This document shows, one piece after another, positions 20,228-28,468 of a stretch of DNA of 56,272 nucleotides; the stretch's first letter is position 1, and every line of letters starts with the position of its first letter. The translations under genes and the position numbers were made by a program. The DNA comes from Enhygromyxa salina (lineage in GTDB: Bacteria; Myxococcota_A; Polyangia; Nannocystales; Nannocystaceae), in NCBI RefSeq assembly GCF_002994615.1, contig NZ_PVNK01000169.1:1-56272 (forward strand), given 5' to 3'. The notes under the pieces are model-generated. The model was given only the letters and a program-made list of their open reading frames with translations, was not told where the DNA came from and ran no database searches.

Positions 20228-22984
20228 ATGGATCACCTCGCTGCGGCCGCGCGCGCCCTCGCGGGCGAACCCGACCGGGTCGCAGCTCTCGACCACTTGG
20301 TTGTCGCGTGGCGAGCCAACCATCGCTGGCCCGAGCTCGCCGAGCTCGTCGAGGCGCTCAGCGCCGAGATCACCCGGGCGCTCACGCCGATCGACGCTGA
20401 GCTCGGCGACCCCGACTACCACGCCGCCTGGATCGCCCGCGCCGCCGGGGCGACGGCCCACGAGCTCGAGATCCTGATCCCGGGTCTGTTTCGCGGACCG
20501 CTCGGCAAGCGGATCCGTGAGCGCTTCGATCTGCTCGCGCCCTTCGCCGACGACCCGCGCATGTGCGCGGCGTTTGGGCGCATGATCGCCGAGCCACCGG
20601 TGACCGCGGCCGCCAATTTCTCGCTCTGGGCCCAGCTCTTCGCCAGGCTCAAGCAGGCCCCCGACGTCCGCCTGCGCCCGATCCTCGACCAGCGCCTGCG
20701 GTCCGTGGGCGGCGCCTCGCAGTTTTGGCCGATGCTCCACCAGCGCGCCCTGAAGCTGCTCCGCCAGCTCCCGAACGAGCTGCCCGAGCCCAGCGCCGAG
20801 CAGCGCGAGCAGATCGCCAAGCTCCGCGAGCGCATCGCCGAGCTCGCCGCCGCGCCCCCGGCCGCGCTCGTCCGGGGCGACACCCCGTCGCTCGAGTCGG
20901 AGCTGCTCGCCAAGGTCTACGCCAACCCCGACGCCCTCGAGCACCGCCTCGTCTGCGCTGACGCGCTCTTGTCTCAGGGGGATCCGCGCGGGGAGTTCAT
21001 CCAGCTGCAGCTCGCTCGCCAGGAGCACGGCGGCCGCCCGAGCAAGCGCGAGCGCCAGCTCCTCGCCGCTCACGAGCTCAGCTGGCTCGGGGATCTCGGC
21101 GGCGTGATCGAGCGCAAGAGCGTTCGCTTTGAGGGCGGCTTTCCGGTCTACGGCGAGGTCTTGTTCGAGTCTGCGACCCAGCGCGCCGTGATCGGCAACG
21201 AGGCCTGGGCGACCTTCCGGGAGGTCGACACCGACAACGTCTCGCTGCTCACGGATCCGTGCATGCGTGGTCTGAGGCGGGCCGGGGGTTTTGGCTTCGC
21301 GCAGCTGCGCGAGCTGCTCGAGCACCTCGGCCCGGCGTCCGGGATCGAGCGGCTCGGGCCGGTCCTCGTCGACCAGCTCCCGCCCTTCGAGCTCGAGCAC
21401 TTGATGAAGGCCGAGGCGAGCTGGCTCTCGGGTGTGCGCGAGCTGTGGCTGCACCTCGACCAGCACGATCTGAGCAAGGAGCCCGACGCCTTCGGGTGGC
21501 TGTTCTCGACCCCGCTCGGCAGGCGGCTTCGGGCCTTTCGCCTGTCCTCGTTTCCCTTTCCGAGCTACGACCTGCGCGAGCCGCCGTGGCCCGCGTGGCT
21601 CGACACCTTCGACGGTGGGGACGGCTGGTCGAGGCTCGAGCGCCTGAGCCTCGACATGAGCTTTTTGACCCTCGAGTTCGTGCGCGAGCCCCAGCGTCGG
21701 CTGCTGCGCGTGAGCACCGTGATCAGCGGAGGACCCGCCCACTATCACCTCAGGGACGCCGAGCGGGTGCTCGCGCCGCTGCGCGGGCGCTTTGATGCCC
21801 TGGAGATCGTCAGCCGCGGAGCCAAGCCGATGGTCACGACCGCCGCGCTCATATTCGCTGAGGCCGCGGGTTTTGCTCGTTTCGGCCACGTTCACGCGCC
21901 CGGCGCCAAGACTGAGCTTGGCTACGAGGGGTGGCGACGCTGGCGAAAGCTGATCGAGCGGCAAGGCCGGGCGGCCAAGCGCCTGAGCAAGAGCCGCAAG
22001 CGAGCGCGCAAAGGGACACCCAAGCCCCGCCGTGCGCCCGCGACGACAAGCGACGGGCCGTGGTTCCGCTTTGCTGACGGCGTCGAGAAGCTCGGCCTCG
22101 GCGGGTCGGTGAGCTGGCTGGAGTTTTGCGGTGACGAGCTCCACGTGCTCGGGCGGACCCTCGGCGGGCTCTCGGCAGACTCGCTCGCGCCTCGCTGGGC
22201 GCTGGAGGATCGGCGGCACGCCTCGGTGAGCTGCGTCGCGCACGATCGGGGGCGGGGCCGGCTGTGGCTGGGCACCTACAAGGGCGCGACCTTGCTGTGG
22301 GATCTCGCCGGGCGGCGCGAGCTCGGCCGGGCGCGCTTTCACCGGACCGAGGTCCGCGCGGTCGCCGTTGTGCCTGGGCGAGATCTGCTGCTGAGCGTCG
22401 ACCGTGATCGCAAGCTACACGAGTGGGCCTACGAGCCTGGGCCCGGCGACGAGCCCGTGGTGATGATCCCGCGAGCGAGCACGACACTCGCTGCGCCCGT
22501 GACCGCGATGGCCGTGCACCCGAGCGGGGACAGCCTCGCGCTGCTGGCCGGGTCCGGTCGGGTCTCGCTGCGGTCGGTCGACGATCTGTCGACGGACCGG
22601 GTGATCGGGCACGTGGGGCCGCGCGCGGAGGTCCTGCGCTGGGCGCCGGGCGGGGATCACTTGATCGCCGGGCGGCGCGACGGCAGCGTGGTCGTCTGGG
22701 ACGCCGATGGGACCGAGCTCACAGAGGTCGAGCTGCATGAGGCCCACGTCAGCGCGCTGTGCTCCACCCCCGACGGTGGGGCGCTGATCAGCGCCGGGAA
22801 GCGGGTGCGGGTGACCAACCGGGGCAGCGGGGAGGAGCTGCTGGTGATCGAGCCCGGGAACGGCACGATCGGGAGCCTCGCGGTGTCCGAGGATGGCGCG
22901 GTGCTGGCGGTCGGCGCGTGGCGGGGGGTGAGCTGCTGGTCGCTGCGCGATGGGCGGCTGTTGGGGCGCTATCCGGGGGTTTGA
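20228..22984 (+). CDS. repeat-companion (TIGR02996-like) protein with beta-propeller
   Basis: A 918-residue protein. Residues about 225-265 match the repeat-companion domain abundant in myxobacteria (ESELLAKVYANPDALEHRL, then GDPRGEFIQLQLA). The middle (about 270-600) looks like degenerate leucine-rich repeats. After a very basic linker (about 575-600, KRLSKSRKRARK) there are about six WD40-like blades to the C-terminus (for example LLWDLAGRRELG, VVVWDADGTELTE). Probably a protein-interaction scaffold; partners unknown. It ends about 100 bp before the tRNA gene. Confidence 0.8.
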   Translation: MDHLAAAARALAGEPDRVAALDHLVVAWRANHRWPELAELVEALSAEITRALTPIDAELGDPDYHAAWIARAAGATAHELEILIPGLFRGPLGKRIRERFDLLAPFADDPRMCAAFGRMIAEPPVTAAANFSLWAQLFARLKQAPDVRLRPILDQRLRSVGGASQFWPMLHQRALKLLRQLPNELPEPSAEQREQIAKLRERIAELAAAPPAALVRGDTPSLESELLAKVYANPDALEHRLVCADALLSQGDPRGEFIQLQLARQEHGGRPSKRERQLLAAHELSWLGDLGGVIERKSVRFEGGFPVYGEVLFESATQRAVIGNEAWATFREVDTDNVSLLTDPCMRGLRRAGGFGFAQLRELLEHLGPASGIERLGPVLVDQLPPFELEHLMKAEASWLSGVRELWLHLDQHDLSKEPDAFGWLFSTPLGRRLRAFRLSSFPFPSYDLREPPWPAWLDTFDGGDGWSRLERLSLDMSFLTLEFVREPQRRLLRVSTVISGGPAHYHLRDAERVLAPLRGRFDALEIVSRGAKPMVTTAALIFAEAAGFARFGHVHAPGAKTELGYEGWRRWRKLIERQGRAAKRLSKSRKRARKGTPKPRRAPATTSDGPWFRFADGVEKLGLGGSVSWLEFCGDELHVLGRTLGGLSADSLAPRWALEDRRHASVSCVAHDRGRGRLWLGTYKGATLLWDLAGRRELGRARFHRTEVRAVAVVPGRDLLLSVDRDRKLHEWAYEPGPGDEPVVMIPRASTTLAAPVTAMAVHPSGDSLALLAGSGRVSLRSVDDLSTDRVIGHVGPRAEVLRWAPGGDHLIAGRRDGSVVVWDADGTELTEVELHEAHVSALCSTPDGGALISAGKRVRVTNRGSGEELLVIEPGNGTIGSLAVSEDGAVLAVGAWRGVSCWSLRDGRLLGRYPGV

Positions 22985-23083
22985 GGGCGGATCGCAAGAG
23001 TGAGCGGGAAGGTCTTGACGCTGGGGTGCGGCCACGCTATGCACCCGCTCCCGGCTCGCACCTGTGTGAGAGGCGGGGATCCC

Positions 23084-23156
23084 GGGGGCATAGCTCAGTT
23101 GGGAGAGCATCGCACTGGCAGTGCGAAGGTCAAGGGTTCGAGTCCCTTTGCCTCCA
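23084..23156 (+). tRNA. tRNA-Ala (anticodon GGC)
   Basis: Cloverleaf by eye: acceptor GGGGGCA / TGCCTCC (one G-U pair), D-arm GCTC...GAGC, anticodon stem TCGCA / TGCGA with loop CTGGCAG giving anticodon GGC (Ala), 5-nt variable loop, T-arm AAGGG-TTCGAGT-CCCTT, discriminator A. No CCA is encoded. It is followed at once by a terminator-like hairpin and the 3' end of an integrase gene, so its 3' end is the probable attachment site of the island. Confidence 0.95.
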
Positions 23157-23161
23157 ACGCG

Positions 23162-23195
23162 AAAACGGCAGCTAGATAGCTCTAGCTGTCGTTTT
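23162..23195. terminator. hairpin terminator after tRNA-Ala and integrase
   Basis: Inverted repeat AAAACGGCAGCTAGA / TCTAGCTGTCGTTTT with one mismatch and a 4-nt loop. A-rich and T-rich ends give a U tract in both directions, so it can terminate both the plus-strand tRNA and the minus-strand integrase transcript. Confidence 0.75.
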
Positions 23196-24188
23196 TCACA
23201 ATTGGGCTGGAGGCGGTGCCATCATGGTGCCATGAGCGGTGCCATGGTTTGGGGGTTGTGAGGTTGCTCCGAGTGAGAGCCTGGCGATCGCCTGGCTGGC
23301 GGCGCCGGTGAGCATGTGTAGGTAGCGCTGCGTCGTGGTCAGATCCTTGTGGCCGAGCAGCTCCTTGATCACCCACAGCCGGACGCTCTGCGCGACCAGC
23401 CTCGTGGCGAAGGTGTGCCTCAGCTTGTGGCTCAGGCCCGTGCCGTCGATCCCTGCTCCGGCCTCCGCCTTTTCGAGCCGAACCTTGACTGCCTTGGCCG
23501 TCAGCGCTTCGCCGCTCTCGCGGATCAGCACGCAGACCTGACGCCGCGAGCGCGGCAGCGCCTGCAGGGCCGCTGACAGACGAGCTGTCATCGGCACCGA
23601 GCGGATCTTGCGACCCTTGGTGCCCGGCTGGTCCTTCTTCTTGTAGCGGCTTCGCTTGAGCCGGATCAGCGGCTCGGGTTGCCAGCGGACGTCATCCCAG
23701 CGCAGGGCACAGACTTCGCCCTGGCGCAGGCCCGCGTCGCCCATGAGCAACACGAGCGCGTGGACCTCGGGTCCGACCTCGGCCGCGGCTGCAACCAGGG
23801 CTTCGTACTCGGGTGGCTCGTAGAACTCCGCCTCTTTCTCGTCGAGCTTGATCAGCCCGGCCTTGAAGCGCGGCGCCATCAGGCCCTCGCGCTCGTACCA
23901 GAACCGGGTCATGCGCGAGAGCACCGTGAGCCCGTTGTTGATCGTCTTGCCGCTGAGCTCCTTCGCCGCCATCGCCCGCTTGAGTTCGCCAAAGTGCTTG
24001 GTGCGGATCTGATCGATGCGCACTGAGCCGACGGCCGGGACGATGTGGTTGCCGAGGAGGCCCCGCTGCGAGTCGATGGTCGACTCGCGCAGCTGCTCGA
24101 CCAACGAGTGGCCGGTGATGAAGTTCCCCACGACGACAGCCGCGAGCACATCCTCCGCCGCATCGGACCCTCGCGTAACGAAGGGCAT
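23196..24188 (-). CDS. tyrosine-type site-specific integrase
   Basis: Phage/island integrase, 330 residues from the ATG at 24188 (an in-frame upstream start at 24242 would overlap the next gene's end). N-terminal SAM-like core-binding part (IRTKHFGELKRAMAAKELSGKT region), then the catalytic domain. Catalytic residues visible: Arg in GDAGLRQGEVCALRW, Lys in the following beta-turn, HKLRHTFATRL (His-x-x-Arg), the HK of LLGHKDLTTTQ, and the nucleophile Tyr in TTTQRYLHM. The gene looks complete. The C-terminus ends at the terminator next to the tRNA, as in integrases that recognise a tRNA 3' end. Confidence 0.95.
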   Translation of the reverse strand: MPFVTRGSDAAEDVLAAVVVGNFITGHSLVEQLRESTIDSQRGLLGNHIVPAVGSVRIDQIRTKHFGELKRAMAAKELSGKTINNGLTVLSRMTRFWYEREGLMAPRFKAGLIKLDEKEAEFYEPPEYEALVAAAAEVGPEVHALVLLMGDAGLRQGEVCALRWDDVRWQPEPLIRLKRSRYKKKDQPGTKGRKIRSVPMTARLSAALQALPRSRRQVCVLIRESGEALTAKAVKVRLEKAEAGAGIDGTGLSHKLRHTFATRLVAQSVRLWVIKELLGHKDLTTTQRYLHMLTGAASQAIARLSLGATSQPPNHGTAHGTMMAPPPAQL

Positions 24189-24210
24189 GGAGGACTTCCT
24201 CCCTCCAACA

Positions 24211-24987
24211 TCACAGGGGAAGCTTCGCCGCAGCACGCACATGCGTACCGCCGCGCCGAGGTTTCGGTGAGAGTTGCTGCTCCCCTACGCCATTGACGAA
24301 CCCTTCCCACTCAAGCAGCCCGCAACCCGATCGAATACGAAGTCTTGCTGCGCGATCGGCCAGTGCACGGAAAACCTGGGAGTACCCCATGCCTCGTTCT
24401 TCCTCTTGATAGGTGCTCACCCCGTGCTCGAGAGCCGCTGAGATCGCATCGAGGTCCTTTAGTCCCCGGTGGCGCCGGTTCTCCCGAATCCGATCAGGGA
24501 TCCCGATACCAAAGTCCGTCACACTGAACATCCAAAATGACTTTGTGACTTCGTACGTAGCCACTGCGAAGCAGTCCGCGCGGGAGTGCTCCTGCGCGTT
24601 GCTGATCATCTCATCCATCGCGCCACACACGAACGCCGCATGGCCTGAGCTCACCCCACCTCTCATCATGCTGGTCTTGAACCGCATCTCGAATCCTGTG
24701 CCGGACCAATCTCCATCGAATTCCTGGAGTTCCCCCCAACCCCATTGGATCCTCAAGGGCTGTCCGCCACGATTACCGCTCGGACCAACGAGTGCATCGA
24801 TGAGTTTGCTTTGCTGCGGGCCCAAGAGAAGCTGTCCCAGCACGGGCCTGATGTCAGGATAGCGCCTACACAGACCTACAGACTCTGCGAGATCTGCTCC
24901 CCAGTCAACTTCGAGATCCCTGATCCGGCCAGACTCTGCGAGGAGCTCAACCTTGTCCAAGTGATTCGGCATTAGAATCCGGACCAT
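24211..24987 (-). CDS. GHKL-family ATPase (histidine kinase-like ATPase domain)
   Basis: A 258-residue protein with an ATP-binding Bergerat fold: N-box DEMISNAQEHS (124-134), G1 box DFGIGIP (158-164), G2 box RGMGYSQVF (199-207). There is no histidine-phosphotransfer dimerisation domain and no receiver, so it is not a standard two-component kinase. Architecture resembles anti-sigma/RsbW-type or MORC-like stand-alone GHKL proteins. It faces away from the STAS-like gene at 25053 across a 65-bp divergent promoter. GHKL and STAS-like proteins commonly act as switch partners (kinase and antagonist), so the two are probably functionally linked. Confidence 0.85.
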   Translation of the reverse strand: MVRILMPNHLDKVELLAESGRIRDLEVDWGADLAESVGLCRRYPDIRPVLGQLLLGPQQSKLIDALVGPSGNRGGQPLRIQWGWGELQEFDGDWSGTGFEMRFKTSMMRGGVSSGHAAFVCGAMDEMISNAQEHSRADCFAVATYEVTKSFWMFSVTDFGIGIPDRIRENRRHRGLKDLDAISAALEHGVSTYQEEERGMGYSQVFRALADRAARLRIRSGCGLLEWEGFVNGVGEQQLSPKPRRGGTHVRAAAKLPL

Positions 24988-25052
24988 AGCGGCCTAGACA
25001 GTGGTTGGCGAGCGTTACTTGACAACGTCGACGAGCTGATCAACATTCAAGG

Positions 25053-25661
25053 GTGCCTTTGAAACAAGAGCGAGCGCGTGAAGCGCGAACATCCGTGCAC
25101 CCAAGCGCTATGCAGGTCGCTCACGTGCGAGTCGTCGCCTTGGGCGGTGATGTCATCCTCGCGTCCCGCCGCAAGGGAGAGCGCCACCGAGTTGAGATCG
25201 AAGCCGCAGCAGGGGTAGCACACCTCGTGGTGCTCGACTTCGAAGGTGCCGAGGTTCTCACTCCCTCCTACTTCTTTGGTTCGTTGTGGTTTCTGTGGGA
25301 ACGGCAGCACGTGGAACAGTGTTCGGTGCTCGTCAACGTGCCCGAACCAAGCTACGACGATGTCGAGTTGGTCACCAAATTGAAACGCACGCCCATCTGG
25401 GCGGCACGCTATCCGGCGTCGACGATCACCAGTCCGACATTACTAGGAGACCTTGAGACGACCGACAGCTTTGCACTCGAACAGGTTTTCAACCTGGGCT
25501 CTGTCTCCGCCTCCGAGATGGCGGTGGCAGATGATGTCCTGAGCGTCACAGGCTGGAACAACCGCCTCGCAGGGCTCTGGCAAAAGAAAGTACTCACACG
25601 ACGTCGGCACGGTCGCATGTTCCGCTATGCCTTGCCGTGGAGGAGTGAAGAAAATGGGTGA
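25053..25661 (+). CDS. STAS-like (DUF4325-type) protein with C-terminal winged helix
   Basis: A 202-residue protein. The middle carries a STAS-like core with VVLDFEGAEVLTPSYFF (about 59-75), the signature of the DUF4325 group. The last 50 residues (about 148-198) form a winged helix (SVSASEMAVADD, SVTGWNNRLAGLWQKKVL, RMFRYALPW), suggesting DNA binding. Start at the GTG at 25053; an ATG at 25110 is an alternative and would keep both domains. It is divergent from the GHKL ATPase and overlaps the next gene by 8 bp. It could be a sensor-repressor whose activity is set by the ATPase. Confidence 0.7.
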   Translation: MPLKQERAREARTSVHPSAMQVAHVRVVALGGDVILASRRKGERHRVEIEAAAGVAHLVVLDFEGAEVLTPSYFFGSLWFLWERQHVEQCSVLVNVPEPSYDDVELVTKLKRTPIWAARYPASTITSPTLLGDLETTDSFALEQVFNLGSVSASEMAVADDVLSVTGWNNRLAGLWQKKVLTRRRHGRMFRYALPWRSEENG

Positions 25662-26031
25662 AGCGCTACACCGCAAACAGGTCGAGAAGTTCGAAAACCA
25701 ACGGAATACAAGGCTCAAGGAGGCCTCAGACAATCTTCTCGGACCAATTCCGCCTAGCAAAGAGAAGTTGATATCAGCTATCACTATGGGAAAGACGATC
25801 CCGCCCGGCTCCCAGGCAATACCGCAAATGAGTGCGGATGGTCGGGTTGTCGAGTTCCTCGTTGAAGGCGCCGTGTGTGCGACCGCTCCGGCCGAACGCT
25901 TCAGTCAACTTGGCGTTGCTCCCCACTCCAGTTTCTGTCTGGTGACGGAGTCTGATTCGGAGGTCGTCAGCATGCGCGTCTGCACCGTGGACCGCCGACA
26001 ACTTCGTCCTCCGACCGAGGAGGACTGCTAG
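25654..26031 (+). CDS. hypothetical protein in the GHKL/STAS cassette
   Basis: A 125-residue soluble protein. ATG at 25654 is preceded by GGAGGAGTGAAGAAA (good Shine-Dalgarno) and overlaps the end of the STAS-like gene. Basic, helical N-terminus (LHRKQVEKFENQRNTRLKEA), then a beta-rich C-terminal half (VVEFLVEGAVCATAP ... HSSFCLVTESDSEVVSMRVC). Its stop TAG overlaps the GTG start of the next gene by 1 bp. No family recognised; it is probably a structural or adaptor component of the cassette. Confidence 0.6.
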   Translation: MGEALHRKQVEKFENQRNTRLKEASDNLLGPIPPSKEKLISAITMGKTIPPGSQAIPQMSADGRVVEFLVEGAVCATAPAERFSQLGVAPHSSFCLVTESDSEVVSMRVCTVDRRQLRPPTEEDC

Positions 26032-27263
26032 TGGTAAAGAAAACCACCGCTTTGGATCTCGCCGCGCCTATGTCACTCGGCTGCATTGGCTGCAGCGTCC
26101 TCGAGGATTGCGGGGGCCACTACTCTCCAAAGGGAGGATGGGGGTGCTCCGATCGGCTACACAGCCCAGACGATCCCAATGATGTACTGAGCATCCACGA
26201 GCGCAACTACCCCCAACGAGTTGCCGAAATCGGAGGGTTTGGTTTTGGCGACCTCGATCGTATCGGAAACCCCACCCACTTGCCTCCATATGTCAGCGGG
26301 ATCGATCATGGATCATACCTTACGCACCATGACGCCAAACACCTCAAGTGGGCAGCAGTACATCTGCGCAAAGTCATTTCATTTCCCAAGGGGCGGTGGC
26401 GGCCTCGCTTCCGCAGCCCAGCGGAGCTCCGACGACACTTCGGCATCCGCGGAAACACGAAGCTCATGCTCACATGCATCGACAAGGATCGGTCTATCGA
26501 GCCTCTCTGGGCCCAAATCTATGAGCCCGGTTTATCGAGGTACCTAGCATCGCTGGGCTTCGATGCTGCGGTCGCACCTAATTTCTCTGTATTCGACAAT
26601 GATCCTCCAGCGCAGCACCAATACAACCGCAAGCGCTCTGCGATCGTGGCCGAGGAGTTCTCTCGGTTCGGTCTCCCCACAGTGCTGTACTGCCACGGCA
26701 ACCGCCCTACTGACTGGGAATTTTGGCGAGACTTCCTCCGCTCCCACCCAGAGCTCTCCTTTATTGCGAAGGAATTTCAGACTGGCCTCGCTAGCCCCGC
26801 CCGAGGTCGAGCCTGCATTCGCGCTCTGGCGAGTCTTCAAGATGCTGTCGAGCGGCCGCTCCATATCGTGGTGTTCGGAGCTACACGACACCGCCGGTAT
26901 ATTGCGGACCGCTTCCGCAACTGGACGCTAGTATCTTTCAGCCCTTTTGTCCTCTCGACGAAGCGTCGGGAACTCGTTGCACACAAGAATGGGTTCCGGG
27001 AACAATGGGCGAAAGATGAACGCCCCGGACTCCTCTTCTCGCGCAGCCACCAACTCCTTCATGCAGACTGCACGTCTCTCCATGCAACACGTTCAGCACA
27101 GATTGCGTTCGCGTCAGCCCGTCGGCGAACAGGAGCGTCCGGTGATGCGGACGTTTCGCCGACCTCTTCCCCCAACACCACAACCACTACCTACCAAGAC
27201 CGGCCGAAGCGACGCTATCGTCGCTCGAAGAAGCAACCCGGGGAACCTCGTGTGGGCAAATAG
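26031..27263 (+). CDS. four-Cys protein, possibly TIM-barrel (DUF4417-like)
   Basis: A 410-residue soluble protein with GTG start coupled to the gene before. The N-terminus has a Cys cluster C18-x2-C21-x5-C27-x11-C39 that could bind a metal or Fe-S cluster. The middle (about 140-310) reads like alternating strands and helices: LMLTCIDKDRSIEPLWAQ, GFDAAVAPNFSVFDNDPP, LPTVLYCHGNRPTDWEFW, LSFIAKEFQTG, PLHIVVFGATRHRRY. The NFSVFDNDPP-type motif and barrel rhythm remind me of DUF4417 phage/mobile-element proteins; this is a resemblance only. The C-terminal 80 residues are disordered and very basic. No catalytic assignment. Confidence 0.55.
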   Translation: MVKKTTALDLAAPMSLGCIGCSVLEDCGGHYSPKGGWGCSDRLHSPDDPNDVLSIHERNYPQRVAEIGGFGFGDLDRIGNPTHLPPYVSGIDHGSYLTHHDAKHLKWAAVHLRKVISFPKGRWRPRFRSPAELRRHFGIRGNTKLMLTCIDKDRSIEPLWAQIYEPGLSRYLASLGFDAAVAPNFSVFDNDPPAQHQYNRKRSAIVAEEFSRFGLPTVLYCHGNRPTDWEFWRDFLRSHPELSFIAKEFQTGLASPARGRACIRALASLQDAVERPLHIVVFGATRHRRYIADRFRNWTLVSFSPFVLSTKRRELVAHKNGFREQWAKDERPGLLFSRSHQLLHADCTSLHATRSAQIAFASARRRTGASGDADVSPTSSPNTTTTTYQDRPKRRYRRSKKQPGEPRVGK

Positions 27264-27298
27264 CCACTGCTCAGTCTTGGTTGAGATCAGGGAGTACG

Positions 27299-27790
27299 AT
27301 GCCCCTAACTGATGAAGAAAAGTTGGCTCTTGGCATCGGCGCCGTCGTCGTTGGTGCCGTCACCGCCTTGGTCGCCGCCCTTGCATCGCGTAGCCGCCGA
27401 CGTCCTTCCGAGACGACTCTGCTCGAGGACTACTCCTACGAGGACGTCACACGTCCAGGCCGCGGACACGAACGCGGCCTCGTGGAGGAGATGAGGCGGC
27501 GCCATCCACGCCGACATGTCTTCGACAACTCGTACTTCACTGCATCGGATGGAAGGCTCATCAAACCCGACGTCGTCGTCGCTGACTCACGTGGAGTTCA
27601 CGAGGTCCGAGAGGCGAAGGATGTGGCGGAGCTGCGAAGTGCTCACGTGTGGCAAACGATCAACTACGACCAGGAACTCCGGCCCCGAGCTGGCACCACC
27701 CTCGACATCGTCGACCGCACTCGCGTACCCGAACACGTAGCGGAACTGGCGGAGCTCTTCGATATCAAGATCAAGCGCTGGGACAACTGA
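27299..27790 (+). CDS. membrane-anchored PD-(D/E)XK nuclease-like protein
   Basis: A 163-residue protein; ATG preceded by AGGGAG at about 5 nt. One N-terminal membrane helix (about 10-30, LGIGAVVVGAVTALVAALAS), a basic linker, then a small restriction-endonuclease-like domain (about 55-155): Glu58, Asp91 in IKPDVVVAD, and the E-x-K of VREAKD (Glu105, Lys107), followed by WQTINYDQEL. That spacing matches the PD-(D/E)XK fold. A nuclease tethered to the membrane fits nucleic-acid entry or a self-targeting effector. It follows the four-Cys gene by 35 bp, on the same strand. Confidence 0.6.
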   Translation: MPLTDEEKLALGIGAVVVGAVTALVAALASRSRRRPSETTLLEDYSYEDVTRPGRGHERGLVEEMRRRHPRRHVFDNSYFTASDGRLIKPDVVVADSRGVHEVREAKDVAELRSAHVWQTINYDQELRPRAGTTLDIVDRTRVPEHVAELAELFDIKIKRWDN

Positions 27791-27809
27791 TCAACAGGAG
27801 GTCTGGGGG

Positions 27810-28220
27810 ATGACCTACGAACGAATACTTCAGCCACGCCACGACACCACTCAGTGGTTGCTCCACTTCACCCATGACGCGGCTGTTCCCAGTGAACCAT
27901 TTAGTCGCATATATGCCCGCGATGTGCTCGCCAAAATTTTAGTCGATGGCACTCTGAAGCCCAGTTGGTCGCGCCGTGGAGGCCGAAGTACGATCTACGG
28001 CCCACGGCCGGCCGTTTATTTTACCGAGCTGCCGCCACTGGCATTTTGTGAATATCTCCGTCACCTACGAGTCAGTGATCAACGAGGTCGACTCCGACCA
28101 TCCCAACTACGTGTCAGGCCCGACAACACCCTCGTCACTCTCCGGATTTGGCCTTTTCGTAGGTGCCAGCCTGGAGCGCGGGTAGAAGCTCGCGCCCCAG
28201 GCTGGCGTGGACAAGACTGA
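27810..28220 (+). CDS. probable truncated protein, last gene of the cassette
   Basis: ATG at 27810 with a strong AGGAGG 8-12 nt upstream. The first 80 residues look genuine: QWLLHFTHD, a helix ARDVLAKILVDGTLKPS, then PAVYFTELPPLAFCEYL. This order (LxHFT, a helix ending in a basic turn, then V/C-FTE) resembles a family of defence-associated proteins that is normally two to three times longer. After residue about 82 the frame becomes Arg-rich and unlike protein, whereas another frame stays open to 28185. A frameshift or 3' deletion at about 28.04-28.15 kb is likely; the frame then ends within sequence containing a long inverted repeat. Confidence 0.5.
   Translation: MTYERILQPRHDTTQWLLHFTHDAAVPSEPFSRIYARDVLAKILVDGTLKPSWSRRGGRSTIYGPRPAVYFTELPPLAFCEYLRHLRVSDQRGRLRPSQLRVRPDNTLVTLRIWPFRRCQPGARVEARAPGWRGQD
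28165..28206. repeat. long inverted repeat at cassette end
   Basis: Two-part stem: GCCAGCCTGG / CCAGGCTGGC (10 bp, perfect) enclosing GCGCG / CGCGC (5 bp) with a 10-nt loop and one unpaired base on each side. GC-rich without a T tract. It may be a terminator or a recombination/insertion end; it sits exactly where the upstream gene loses coding quality. Confidence 0.6.
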
Positions 28221-28468
28221 GGGTGCGGACGCGTTGCGTCCCGCCGTCCGGGGTGCGCGGGCCATGCTTGGCTCCTCTCGGCTGCTCAGCTGTGGGTCGC
28301 CCCGGCGACTCAGCGCCACTCACGCAAACCGCAAAACTCCCCCTCGCGCACAGACAGGGTTCGCAGGTATGGACGGCGCCTTTCGTCTCGTCTAGACTCG
28401 CCCCAGTGCCCACATCCTCTATCGAATACCCTTCAGAAGATGAGCGCTATTTGCATCGGGATTTAGGC

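Noticed and set aside
26281..26300. TTGCCTCCA inside the four-Cys gene as an attR copy of the tRNA end
   Set aside because: Only 9 bp match, inside a coding frame, without the T-arm sequence.
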